A stretch of 64,000 bases of DNA, taken from contig CALXGT010000050.1 of assembly GCA_944387915.1 (NCBI GenBank), positions 1 to 64,000 of the forward strand. The letters run 5' to 3'. This document shows, piece by piece, positions 42,545 to 50,828 of this stretch. The notes beneath the pieces are model-generated. The model was not told the origin of the DNA. It was given only the letters and a program-made list of their open reading frames with translations, and made no database searches. Made by a program: the position numbers and the translations under genes. The first letter of the stretch is position 1; every line of letters starts with the position of its first letter. The DNA is from an uncultured Clostridia bacterium (GTDB taxonomy: Bacteria > Bacillota > Clostridia > Oscillospirales > Ruminococcaceae).

Positions 42545-43867
42545 TTACTCTGCCGCCTTTGCGAAAGGAATACTCTCTCGCACCTTTGAAAAAGCCCGTA
42601 TGCTGCGTTCAGCTAAGGCTTCATACCGCTGCCGCTTATCTTTGATCCGCTCCTCTAACGGCGGAAGAGATCCCATATTGGCGCCCATAGGCTGGAAATC
42701 CTTTACCGTTGGATCGGAGATATGATAGCTTAGCGCGTAAAGCATAGACTCCTTCGGAAGGGATAACGGCGCAAGGCCCAAAAGCTCTCTGGCGAGATGA
42801 TGGCCGCAAAGAAGCCCCGAAGCCGCCGATTCCATGTATCCCTCTACGCCGGTAAGCTGTCCCGCGAAATATAAGGGAGGTTCTCCGGCAAATCGAAAAT
42901 GAAAATCCAAAATAGACGGCGAACGCAAAAAGGTATTTCGATGCATCACCCCGTAACGGGCAAATTCCGCGTTTTGAAGCCCGGGGATCATGGAAAATAC
43001 CCGTTTTTGCTCGCCGAATTTGAGGTTGGTCTGAAACCCCACCAGATTATATAGCGTCCGGTTTGCGTTTTCCGCCCGAAGCTGTACCACCGCATAAGGC
43101 CGCCGGCCGGTTTTCGGGTCCAAAAGTCCCACCGGCTTTAAGGGGCCAAATCGAAGCGTATCCTTTCCCCGCTTCGCCATAATCTCTACCGGCATACAGC
43201 CCTCATACACCGAAAGGGTGTCCGTATCGTGGAGCTTTGCCCGCTCGGCCGAGATCAAGGCGTCGTAAAACGCCTCGTACTCCTCTTTATCCATCGGGCA
43301 GTTCAAATAATCGTCCTCGCCCCGCCCGTAGCGGGATGCGGCAAACACGATCGAAAAATCGATGCTGTCCGCGGTAACAATGGGCGCCGCCGCGTCGTAA
43401 AAACTAAGCTGTTCCTCCCCGGTCAAAGCGATGATGGATTCCGTTAGCTTATCGGAGGTGAGAGGACCCGTCGCCACAATAGTGGGCAAAGTTCGGTCTA
43501 TGGATGTAACCTCTTTTCGCACCAACGTGATGTGGGGGTTGTTTTCTATTGTCTCGGTGACCAATTTGGAAAACGCTTCCCGGTCCACCGCCAAAGCGCC
43601 TCCCGCCGGTACCGCCGTTTTCTCGGCGCAGGGCACCAAAAGGCTATCCAGTAAGCGCATCTCCTCTTTCAAAAGCCCCGCCGCCGAACCGATCCGGGAC
43701 GCCTTGAAAGAATTGGAGCAAACCAGTTCCGCCAGCCCTTCGCTTTTATGGGCAGGGGAAAACTGTACCGGCTTTTGCTCATAAAGCAATACCTCGACCC
43801 CGTACCGGGTCAAAATATTAGCTGCCTCGCATCCCGCAAGTCCCCCGCCGATGACTACCGCTTTCAC
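42545..43867 (-). CDS. trmFO: Folate- and FAD-dependent tRNA (m5U54) methyltransferase TrmFO
   Basis: TrmFO methylates U54 of tRNA using methylene-THF and FADH2. 440 residues: FAD-binding VIGGGLAGCEAA at the N-terminus, LVCSNSFKA with a conserved cysteine, GQLTGVEGYMESAASGLL near the C-terminus. Together with mnmA and FolT/FolC this ties tRNA modification to the folate pool. It overlaps topA by 4 bp, a conserved pair. Confidence 0.97.
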   Translation of the reverse strand: MKAVVIGGGLAGCEAANILTRYGVEVLLYEQKPVQFSPAHKSEGLAELVCSNSFKASRIGSAAGLLKEEMRLLDSLLVPCAEKTAVPAGGALAVDREAFSKLVTETIENNPHITLVRKEVTSIDRTLPTIVATGPLTSDKLTESIIALTGEEQLSFYDAAAPIVTADSIDFSIVFAASRYGRGEDDYLNCPMDKEEYEAFYDALISAERAKLHDTDTLSVYEGCMPVEIMAKRGKDTLRFGPLKPVGLLDPKTGRRPYAVVQLRAENANRTLYNLVGFQTNLKFGEQKRVFSMIPGLQNAEFARYGVMHRNTFLRSPSILDFHFRFAGEPPLYFAGQLTGVEGYMESAASGLLCGHHLARELLGLAPLSLPKESMLYALSYHISDPTVKDFQPMGANMGSLPPLEERIKDKRQRYEALAERSIRAFSKVRESIPFAKAAE

Positions 43868-45957
43868 GAGGTTTTTTCCTTTCTCTCATAGCCGCAATTC
43901 GGATCGGAACAATACACCTTCGCCGCCCGGCCCGATTTTTTTAACAGGGTCTTGCCGCACTGGGGACAAGTTTCGTCAATGGGCGGATCCCACGACAGGA
44001 AATCGCACTCGGGATTATGTTCGCAGCCGTAAAATTTCTTTCCTTTTTTGGATTTCTTTTCCAAAATCTTGCCGCCGCATTTGGGGCATTTCCCCGGCAT
44101 CTCTACCGCGAGCCGTTTGGTGTTCCGACATTCGGGAAAACCGGGACAGGCCAAAAATTTCCCGTACCGTCCCATTTTAATGACCATCTTCCGCCCGCAT
44201 TTTTCACAGACGATGTCCGTCTCCTCGTCGGGGACCTTCATTTTGATGTCCTTCATCTCCTCCTCGGCCTTTTCCAAGGTTTTGGAGAATCCCCCATAAA
44301 ATTCCTCAATCGTCTGGATCCAGGGCTGTTTTCCTTCCTCGATCCGGTCTAAATCCTCTTCCATATGGGCGGTAAAATCCACATCCACGATGGAAGAAAA
44401 ATAGTCTTTCATCAGCTGGGTGGTGATCTCCCCGAGAAGAGTGGGTTTTAACTGTTTTTGCTCCCGCTCCACATAATTTCTCGCCAAAATGGTGGTGATG
44501 GTGGGCGCATAGGTAGAAGGACGGCCAATGCCGTTTTCTTCCATAAATTTCACCAGAGACGCCTCGGTAAACCGGGAGGGCGGCTCGGTAAAATGCTGAT
44601 TCTTGTCTAAAGACCGCACCGTCAGCACGTCCCCCTCCTTCAAATCGGGAAGAGCGCTTTGCTTTTCTTCCTCCTCATCCTTTCCTTCCACATACAAAGC
44701 GGTGAACCCGTCAAACCGAACGGAGAATCCGCTGGAGCGGAAGGTGTACCCATCGGCGTCGATGTCGGCGGACACGGTATCGTACACGGCGTTGGCCATC
44801 TGGCTCGCGATAAACCGTTCCCATACAAGCTTATATAATTTATACTGATCGCCGGTGAGACTGTCCTTGACCTGCTCCGGAGAAAGCGTGGGCATGGTGG
44901 GACGGATGGCCTCGTGCGCGTCCTGGGCGTTCTTTTTGGATTTAAACACTCTCGGCGAAGAGGGAAGGTAGCTTTCTCCGTACCGTTCTTTGACATATTC
45001 CGCCGCCGCGTTTTTGGCGTCATCGGAAATACGGATGGAGTCGGTACGCATGTAGGTAATTAAACCTACCGCGCCCATTTTCGGAATCTCGACGCCCTCG
45101 TATAATTCCTGCGCCGCTTTCATGGTTCTTCTGGACTGGAACCCTAATTTCCGCGACGCTTCCTGCTGTAAAGTCGAAGTGGTAAAGGGCGGAGCCGGCT
45201 GTTTTTGTCTGGTTCCTTTTTTCACCGAACGGACAGTAAAATCCTTCCCCTCGATCTTGGAAAGGACTTCGTCGGTCTCCTCTTTTGTTTTCAGCTCCAT
45301 CTTTTCTTTTCCAAGCCCGTAAAACTTCGCCGGGAAAGTCTTTTTGGAAGAAGCCGCGGAAAGCTTTGCGTCAATAGTCCAGTACTCCTCCGGCACAAAC
45401 GCCCGGATCTCGTTTTCCCGATCCACGATCACCCGCACCGTCACCGACTGTACCCGGCCGGCGGAAAGCCCGGGGCGCACCTTTTTCCATAAAAACGGGC
45501 TTAATTTGTACCCCACCAGCCGGTCTAAGATCCGTCTGGCCTGCTGGGCATCCACCAGATCCAAATCGATCTTTCTCGGGTGCTTCATCCCGTCGGTCAC
45601 ACCGGTTTTGGTGATCTCGTTAAAGGTGATCCGGTTTTTGTCCTCCACACTTAAATTCAAAAGATTCGCCAAATGCCAGGAGATCGCCTCCCCTTCCCGG
45701 TCCGGGTCGGTGGCGAGAAAGATGTGATCCGATTTTTTGGCGGCGGCCTTCAGTTCCTTGATGGTCTCCGACTGTTTGCGGATATTGATATATTTCGGAG
45801 TAAAATGGTTTTCCACATCTACGCCCAGGGTACTTTTGGGAAGATCCCGGACATGTCCCATAGACGCAATCACCTGATACCGTTTTCCCAGATATTTTTG
45901 AATGGTTTTCGCCTTTGCCGGCGACTCCACGATCACTAAATTTGCCAAACGCTTCAT
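43864..45957 (-). CDS. topA: DNA topoisomerase I
   Basis: TopA relaxes negative supercoils. 697 residues: Toprim domain with DPDREGE (84-90), active-site tyrosine Y302 in GLITYMRTDS, then three C-terminal four-cysteine zinc modules beginning CEKCGRK, CPKCGGK and CPQCGKT. Gap of 26 bp after dprA. Confidence 0.97.
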   Translation of the reverse strand: MKRLANLVIVESPAKAKTIQKYLGKRYQVIASMGHVRDLPKSTLGVDVENHFTPKYINIRKQSETIKELKAAAKKSDHIFLATDPDREGEAISWHLANLLNLSVEDKNRITFNEITKTGVTDGMKHPRKIDLDLVDAQQARRILDRLVGYKLSPFLWKKVRPGLSAGRVQSVTVRVIVDRENEIRAFVPEEYWTIDAKLSAASSKKTFPAKFYGLGKEKMELKTKEETDEVLSKIEGKDFTVRSVKKGTRQKQPAPPFTTSTLQQEASRKLGFQSRRTMKAAQELYEGVEIPKMGAVGLITYMRTDSIRISDDAKNAAAEYVKERYGESYLPSSPRVFKSKKNAQDAHEAIRPTMPTLSPEQVKDSLTGDQYKLYKLVWERFIASQMANAVYDTVSADIDADGYTFRSSGFSVRFDGFTALYVEGKDEEEEKQSALPDLKEGDVLTVRSLDKNQHFTEPPSRFTEASLVKFMEENGIGRPSTYAPTITTILARNYVEREQKQLKPTLLGEITTQLMKDYFSSIVDVDFTAHMEEDLDRIEEGKQPWIQTIEEFYGGFSKTLEKAEEEMKDIKMKVPDEETDIVCEKCGRKMVIKMGRYGKFLACPGFPECRNTKRLAVEMPGKCPKCGGKILEKKSKKGKKFYGCEHNPECDFLSWDPPIDETCPQCGKTLLKKSGRAAKVYCSDPNCGYERKEKTS

Positions 45958-45983
45958 CCCTTTCCCTGTGCTGTAAACTTAGT

Positions 45984-47156
45984 CTATACGAGCCGGTAGA
46001 GCTGACCGGAGACCGCTTCTACGATCCCCATCAGTTCCATCTCTGTTAAGCCCGACAGCACTTCAAATGACTTTAAGCCGGTCTTTGCTAAAATTTCCTC
46101 CAGATGGGTCGGCGTATCCTTTAACGCCTGATAGATCTGCTTTTGATGCTCGGTAAGATCCTTTGGCATCTCTCTTTTTTCCTCAGCTTTTTCCACAGGA
46201 CGCTGAGAATTCGACATTCCGGCCGCCTTTTTCGGAGACCGGCGCATCATCCCTTCCGCGGAAAGGCGGCTCATATCCAGAGTTTGCACATATCTTGAAG
46301 AATATTCCTCTAAAATATCGTAAACCGAAAAGACGCTCTTGGCGCCATCCCGGATCAGCTTTGCCACACCCATACATTCCGGTGAATAGATATCCGCAGG
46401 CGGTACACAAAACAGGTCTTTATTTTGCTCCAGCGCATGATTCGCCGTAAGGAGCGTGCCGCTGCGCAGCGGTGCCTGCGTGATCAAAACACCTTGAGAT
46501 AGGGCAGCCAAAAGCCGGTTTCGGACGCGGAAATATCCGGAGCTTACCTTCGTCCCCAAAGGCAGTTCACTGATGATGGCGCCGTCTTTTAAGATCTGTT
46601 CCCGCATCGCTTCGTTGCCTTTGGGATACGAAATATCCAGTCCGCAGGCTGCGATCCCGATCGTGACCCCCGAAGCCTTCAGCGCACCCGCATGTGCAAA
46701 GCTGTCTGCGCCCAGAGCAAGACCGCTGATGATGACAGCACCCGCTTTCGCCAGCTGATAGGAAAGATTTCCGGTAACGCTTTGGTAGTAAGGCGTCGCG
46801 TTTCTCGTTCCTACCACCGCAATGGAAAGGCGCCGGTCCAGGTCGGGAAGATGGCCCTTGACGTATAAAACCGCCGGCGAATCGATAATCTCTTTGAGCG
46901 ACGAAGGATAGCGGGCATCGCCGTAGCCAATCACCTCGATCCCTTCTTTTTCGCATTTCTCGAGCATCCGCTTTGGCCGGTCATCCGAAACGGACAGCAA
47001 ACGTTTCCCGTCCTTTTCGCTTAACCCCAAAGCCCGAGGCTCTCCTTTATGCCGGTAGATCTCTTCTGCCGGAAATTCCCGCAATAGTTTCCCTAAAATT
47101 CTGGAGCCAAAAGGAAAGCACAAAGAAAGCCAGATGTCATAAAGGATCCCTTCCAT
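45984..47156 (-). CDS. dprA: DNA-processing protein DprA
   Basis: DprA loads RecA on incoming single-stranded DNA during transformation. 390 residues from the ATG at 47156 (AGGAGG upstream; longer frames antisense-extend into the trmH-like gene). Rossmann-like core with VGTRNATPYY, ISGLALGADSFAH, ISELPLGT and RNRLLAALS, and a C-terminal winged-helix-like segment (LTEHQKQIYQALKDTPTHLEEI). dprA next to topA is the usual order; other competence genes are outside the window. Confidence 0.95.
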   Translation of the reverse strand: MEGILYDIWLSLCFPFGSRILGKLLREFPAEEIYRHKGEPRALGLSEKDGKRLLSVSDDRPKRMLEKCEKEGIEVIGYGDARYPSSLKEIIDSPAVLYVKGHLPDLDRRLSIAVVGTRNATPYYQSVTGNLSYQLAKAGAVIISGLALGADSFAHAGALKASGVTIGIAACGLDISYPKGNEAMREQILKDGAIISELPLGTKVSSGYFRVRNRLLAALSQGVLITQAPLRSGTLLTANHALEQNKDLFCVPPADIYSPECMGVAKLIRDGAKSVFSVYDILEEYSSRYVQTLDMSRLSAEGMMRRSPKKAAGMSNSQRPVEKAEEKREMPKDLTEHQKQIYQALKDTPTHLEEILAKTGLKSFEVLSGLTEMELMGIVEAVSGQLYRLV

Positions 47157-47164
47157 ACGTCCTC

Positions 47165-47941
47165 CTATCGCGCCATCTCCCAAAGAACCACCGTTGCTGC
47201 CATGGCGGCGTTCAAGGACTCCGCCTGACCCTTCATGGGGATGATCAGCGTCTCGCCGCAAAGCGCCGCCTGTTCTTTGGAAAGGCCGTTTCCCTCATTT
47301 CCGATCATCACAAGACTGTTTTTCACCGACACCGAGCCGAGGCGCTTTGCCTTATCATCCAGCACTGCGGCGAAACAGCGAAGCGCGGCCGGCTTTTGGC
47401 GGAGGTATTCTTCCATATCCACCACCACGGCAGGAACGCGAAACAACGATCCCATGGCCGCTTTGACGGTCTTGGGATTATAAAGATCGGCACAGTTTTT
47501 GCTCAAAAGAACACCGTCAATCCCAAAAGCGTCCGCAGCGCGCAAAATGGTCCCTACGTTCCCCGGATCCTGCAGATCCCAAAGGCCCAAAAAGCCGCCC
47601 CGAACCGGAAGCTCCCTTTCAGGCTGTCTCATTTTCATCCGACAAATGCCATACACTCCGGCGGGAGAGGAAAACGCCGTCATCTTTTCGGAAACCGAAG
47701 GGGAAACCAACGCGATCCGGATCCCCTTTTTTTCGCAAAGGGCGGCGAGATCTGTATGATCTCGGTAAAAATCCTCTGTCCAATAGCCCTCTAAAAGCGG
47801 ATAATCGGAGGAAAGCGCTTCCACAAACAGTTTTTCCCCTTCGATGGTAAAGCGCCCCTGATTCTCCCGAAACCGCTTTGAGCGGCAAAGCTTGACATAT
47901 TCCTTGATCCGCCCGTTTTCCCGGGAAGAGAGGATCTCCAT
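47165..47941 (-). CDS. TrmH-family (SpoU) RNA 2'-O-methyltransferase
   Basis: A 258-residue SPOUT methyltransferase. An N-terminal substrate domain (RFTIEGEKLFVEAL) is followed by SAM-knot motifs LWDLQDPGNVGTILRAADAFG, MIGNEGNGL and IPMKGQAESLNAAMAATVVLWE. Family members methylate ribose in rRNA or tRNA; the target base is not evident. Start at 47941 after AGGAGG. It follows rplT, where such genes commonly lie, and leads into dprA with an 8-bp gap. Confidence 0.9.
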   Translation of the reverse strand: MEILSSRENGRIKEYVKLCRSKRFRENQGRFTIEGEKLFVEALSSDYPLLEGYWTEDFYRDHTDLAALCEKKGIRIALVSPSVSEKMTAFSSPAGVYGICRMKMRQPERELPVRGGFLGLWDLQDPGNVGTILRAADAFGIDGVLLSKNCADLYNPKTVKAAMGSLFRVPAVVVDMEEYLRQKPAALRCFAAVLDDKAKRLGSVSVKNSLVMIGNEGNGLSKEQAALCGETLIIPMKGQAESLNAAMAATVVLWEMAR

Positions 47942-47987
47942 ATTGACCTCCTGATGGCTGAAAAATTCTTCGGATAAAAACGAGTAA

Positions 47988-48015
47988 ACGCCCAAACCTT
48001 AAAAAGGCCGGGCGT
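47988..48015 (-). terminator. Weak terminator-like hairpin after rplT
   Basis: ACGCCC (47988-47993) pairs with GGGCGT (48010-48015) with an inner CCTT/AAGG helix; the T-run is poor (TTTACTC), so it may only partly stop transcription before the trmH-like gene. Confidence 0.45.
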
Positions 48016-48026
48016 AAGTCGTTCAA

Positions 48027-48380
48027 TTACAGGGCCGCTTTCGCCTTTTCTACCAAAGACGTAAAGGCCGCTTCGTCATGGATCGCCAACTCGGCAAGCA
48101 TCTTCCGGTTCAGGGTGATGCCCGCTTTTTTCAAGCCGTTCATAAACTGGGAATAGTTGATCCCGTTCATCTTGCAGCCGGCGGAGATCCGGGTGATCCA
48201 AAGCTTTCTGAAATCCCGTTTTTTCTGTCTCCGGCCAATGTAGGCATACTGCCCGGATTTCATAACCGCTTCTTTTGCGGTTTTAAATAATTTGCTCTTG
48301 CCGCCCCAATATCCTTTGGCCAGCTTTAAGACTTTATTTCTTCTTTTGCGCGTCATCATAGCGCCCTTAACACGAGCCAT
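48027..48380 (-). CDS. rplT: 50S ribosomal protein L20
   Basis: 117-residue basic protein with the L20 pattern ([19 protein letters not shown] ... [24 protein letters not shown]). L20 is the regulator that binds the infC leader in Bacillota. Last of the infC-rpmI-rplT operon. Confidence 0.98.
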   Translation of the reverse strand: MARVKGAMMTRKRRNKVLKLAKGYWGGKSKLFKTAKEAVMKSGQYAYIGRRQKKRDFRKLWITRISAGCKMNGINYSQFMNGLKKAGITLNRKMLAELAIHDEAAFTSLVEKAKAAL

Positions 48381-48410
48381 ATTCTTTACCTCCCAAGTAC
48401 TCTTTCACTA

Positions 48411-48608
48411 TTATTTGTAGGGGATCATCATCTTTACGGTAGCGGCGCAGGTCTTATCCGCATACGCACCCTGGCGCAGCGCCCGTTTCCGTTTCGAGGA
48501 TTTTTTCGTCAAAATATGGCGTTTTCCCATCTGTCCTCTTTTTACTAAGCCGTTCTTGGTTAAGCTGAAGCGCTTTTTCGAACTGCTGTGCGTTTTGACC
48601 TTCGGCAT
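48411..48608 (-). CDS. rpmI: 50S ribosomal protein L35
   Basis: 65-residue protein with the L35 pattern ([19 protein letters not shown] ... [17 protein letters not shown]). Middle gene of the operon; 30 bp before rplT. Confidence 0.98.
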   Translation of the reverse strand: MPKVKTHSSSKKRFSLTKNGLVKRGQMGKRHILTKKSSKRKRALRQGAYADKTCAATVKMMIPYK

Positions 48609-48657
48609 AATCGAAGTCCTCCTTCATCTTGGTATTGACGGCTTTCGCCGCGATCGT

Positions 48658-49191
48658 TTATTTTACAGGCTTCGGAGAAAGGAACAAGACCATGCTTCTT
48701 CCTTCCATTTTCGCGGGTTTATCCACACTTCCGACCTCCGCACAGGCCTCCTGGAACCGAAGGAGGAGAGCCTTGCCCAAATCGGTGTGAGCCATCTCTC
48801 TGCCGCGGAAACGAACCGAAACCTTCACCTTGTCGCCGCCTTTTAAAAATTTGGTGGCCTGGTTTACCTTGGTGGTAAAATCATGGGTATCGATATTCAT
48901 CGACATCCGCACCTCTTTTACCTCCACCGTCTTCTGATTCTTCTTTGCTTCCTTCTCCTTTTTTGCCTGTTCATACCGGTATTTTCCGTAGTCCATAATA
49001 CGGCAGACGTGAGGCGTCGCCTGGGGCGCGATGTCCACCAGATCCAACCCCTTTTGAATGGCCAGATTCATGGCTTCCCGCGTCGGCATAATGCCGAGCT
49101 GGGCGCCGTTTTCGTCTACGACACGGATCTCTTTTTCCCGGATCTCTTCGTTGATCTGAAGCTCTTTTTTGCTGATGATAAGCACCTCCAT
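48658..49191 (-). CDS. infC: Translation initiation factor IF-3
   Basis: IF-3 keeps the 30S subunit free and checks initiator tRNA. 177 residues: N-domain (LQINEEIREKEIRVVDENGAQLG), lysine-rich linker, C-domain (KVKVSVRFRGREMAHTDLG). An ATG at 49191 is taken as start; infC genes often use rare ATT/ATC starts, so an internal start remains possible. Under L20 leader control. Confidence 0.96.
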   Translation of the reverse strand: MEVLIISKKELQINEEIREKEIRVVDENGAQLGIMPTREAMNLAIQKGLDLVDIAPQATPHVCRIMDYGKYRYEQAKKEKEAKKNQKTVEVKEVRMSMNIDTHDFTTKVNQATKFLKGGDKVKVSVRFRGREMAHTDLGKALLLRFQEACAEVGSVDKPAKMEGRSMVLFLSPKPVK

Positions 49192-49214
49192 CGCCTGGTA
49201 AAAACAAATGATAT

Positions 49215-49345
49215 GAAAAAAAGCACGGACCTTTGCCCGCGCTCACAAAAGCAGAGACTCTCCCCGCCTTTCAACCTATTGACCCGCCAATGTCTTTCAA
49301 TCGGCCAGGTGAGAACGGAACATTCTTCTTTATTGTGCATTGGTT
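49215..49345 (-). promoter_or_regulatory. L20 (infC) leader with attenuator
   Basis: The 5' leader has the marks of the Bacillota L20 leader: TTCTCACCTGGCCG early, GGCGGGGAGAGTCTCTGC in the middle, and a terminator (AGCGCGGGC-AAAG-GTCCGTGCT, then T6) at 49215-49243. Excess L20 binding is known to favour termination in this class. Confidence 0.88.
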
Positions 49346-49374
49346 ATTGTACCACGTTATCTTTTCACTGTCAA
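49346..49374 (-). promoter_or_regulatory. Promoter of infC-rpmI-rplT
   Basis: Minus-strand TTGACA (49369-49374), 17-bp spacer, TACAAT (49346-49351). The interval up to the ilvE promoter (49375-49511) shows nothing recognisable. Confidence 0.88.
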
Positions 49375-49511
49375 GGATTTTTTTAAAATCCGAGCGAAAA
49401 GCTTCTTTTCTAAAAGAATACCATAGATCGCTTCCCGCCGCAAGCCTTTTTCTTTGGAAAAAATCTCTATTTTCAGTAGTTAAAAGGGCGAAAAGATAGA
49501 AAGGTTGCTGC

Positions 49512-49540
49512 TTGACCCGGTTTTATCACTGTGCTATACT
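49512..49540 (+). promoter_or_regulatory. Promoter of ilvE
   Basis: TTGACC (49512-49517), 17-bp spacer, TATACT (49535-49540), short 5' leader without an obvious T-box. Confidence 0.85.
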
Positions 49541-49592
49541 AAAGGGAAGAAAAAATTTCTTACCTTACTTAAAATAGGAAGGACTGCTTCAT

Positions 49593-50657
49593 ATGGAAAT
49601 CAAAATTACCCGGACGCAAAATCCCATGCCGAAACCCGACGAAAATAATCTGGGCTTTGGCAAGTATTTTACCGATCACATGTTCACCATGGACTGGGAT
49701 GTGGATAAGGGTTGGCATGACGCTCAAATCATTCCCTACGGTCCCATTCCCCTGTCCCCCGCCTGTAACTGCCTCCACTACAGCCAGGAAACCTTCGAGG
49801 GTATGAAAGCGTACCGCACCGAAGACGGAACCATTCAGCTGTTCCGCCCCGAAGAAAACTTTAAGCGGCTCAACAACTCCAACGACCGGCTGTCTATGCC
49901 CTTGTTGGATGAGGAGTTTGCCTTGAAGGCGTTAAAAGAGCTGTTGAAGATTGACGCGGATTGGGTTCCCCATGGCGATGGAAAATCTCTTTACATCCGT
50001 CCTTTCTGCATCGCGACTGAGCCTTCTCTGGGCGCCCATACCTCTACCAAGTACAAATTTGTTATTATTATGAGCCCCAGCGGCGCTTACTATGCCAGCG
50101 GCTTAAATCCCGTCAAGATTTATGTAGAGACCAACTACGTCCGCGCGGTCCGGGGCGGCACCGGCTTTGCTAAGACCGGCGGAAACTACGCGGCGTCTAT
50201 GAAAGCCCAAGACATCGCCGACGAGCAGGGCTTCTCTCAGGTTTTGTGGTTAGACGGCGTAGAGCGCAAGTACGTAGAGGAAGTAGGCGCCATGAACGTC
50301 TTCTTCGTGGTAGACGGCGAGGTCATTACCCCCGCGCTTCAAGGCTCCATTCTCCCCGGCATCACCAGAAAATCGGTCATCGATATCTTAAAGCACTGGG
50401 GCGTTCCCATTACCGAGCGTCGGATCGCCATTGAGGAGCTGGCGCAAGCCTACAAAGAGGGTCGATTCACCGAGATGTTCGGTTCCGGTACGGCGGCGGT
50501 CATCTCCCCTGTGGGGCTGCTCCGGTACGGCGATCTGGATATGGAACTGTCCGGCGGCAAGATCGGCGAGCTTTCCCAAAAGCTTTATGACGAGCTTACC
50601 GGGATCCAGTGGGGCAAACGCCCCGATCCCTTCGGATGGATCCAGAAAATCGACTGA
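49593..50657 (+). CDS. ilvE: Branched-chain amino acid aminotransferase
   Basis: IlvE moves amino groups between glutamate and the keto acids of Leu, Ile and Val using PLP. The 354-residue protein is the longer (class IV, BCAT2-like) type. The PLP lysine is K194 in TGFAKTGGNYAAS; YIRPF and FGSGTAAVISPVG are conserved. It is monocistronic with its own promoter and terminator. Confidence 0.95.
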   Translation: MEIKITRTQNPMPKPDENNLGFGKYFTDHMFTMDWDVDKGWHDAQIIPYGPIPLSPACNCLHYSQETFEGMKAYRTEDGTIQLFRPEENFKRLNNSNDRLSMPLLDEEFALKALKELLKIDADWVPHGDGKSLYIRPFCIATEPSLGAHTSTKYKFVIIMSPSGAYYASGLNPVKIYVETNYVRAVRGGTGFAKTGGNYAASMKAQDIADEQGFSQVLWLDGVERKYVEEVGAMNVFFVVDGEVITPALQGSILPGITRKSVIDILKHWGVPITERRIAIEELAQAYKEGRFTEMFGSGTAAVISPVGLLRYGDLDMELSGGKIGELSQKLYDELTGIQWGKRPDPFGWIQKID

Positions 50658-50666
50658 TTTTTCTTT

Positions 50667-50692
50667 CCCCGTCTTCGGACGGGGATTTTTTT
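50667..50692 (+). terminator. Terminator of ilvE
   Basis: Stem CCCCGTC/GACGGGG with a TTCG loop followed by ATTTTTTT. Confidence 0.9.
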
Positions 50693-50716
50693 ATCCCCTT
50701 TACCGGCGTTTTGACT

Positions 50717-50768
50717 AAGAACCCCTAAGAGGAATTGGAGATCCCACCAATCCTTTCGCGGGGTTCTT
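50717..50768 (+). repeat. Long inverted repeat overlapping the esterase promoter
   Basis: AAGAACCCC (50717-50725) is a perfect complement of GGGGTTCTT (50760-50768); inside lie AGGAATTGG (50730-50738) and CCAATCCT (50747-50754), complementary with one bulge. The right arm runs into the -35. It could be an operator or a structured RNA end. Confidence 0.6.
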
Positions 50769-50795
50769 GCGCATGGATTCAGCATGTTATATAAT
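50767..50795 (+). promoter_or_regulatory. Promoter of the esterase gene
   Basis: TTGCGC (50767-50772), 17-bp spacer, TATAAT (50790-50795). The weak -35 overlaps the inverted repeat, which suits regulation. Confidence 0.65.
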
Positions 50796-50828
50796 AAATT
50801 TTGTATACAAGAAAGGAGTTTTGGTATT

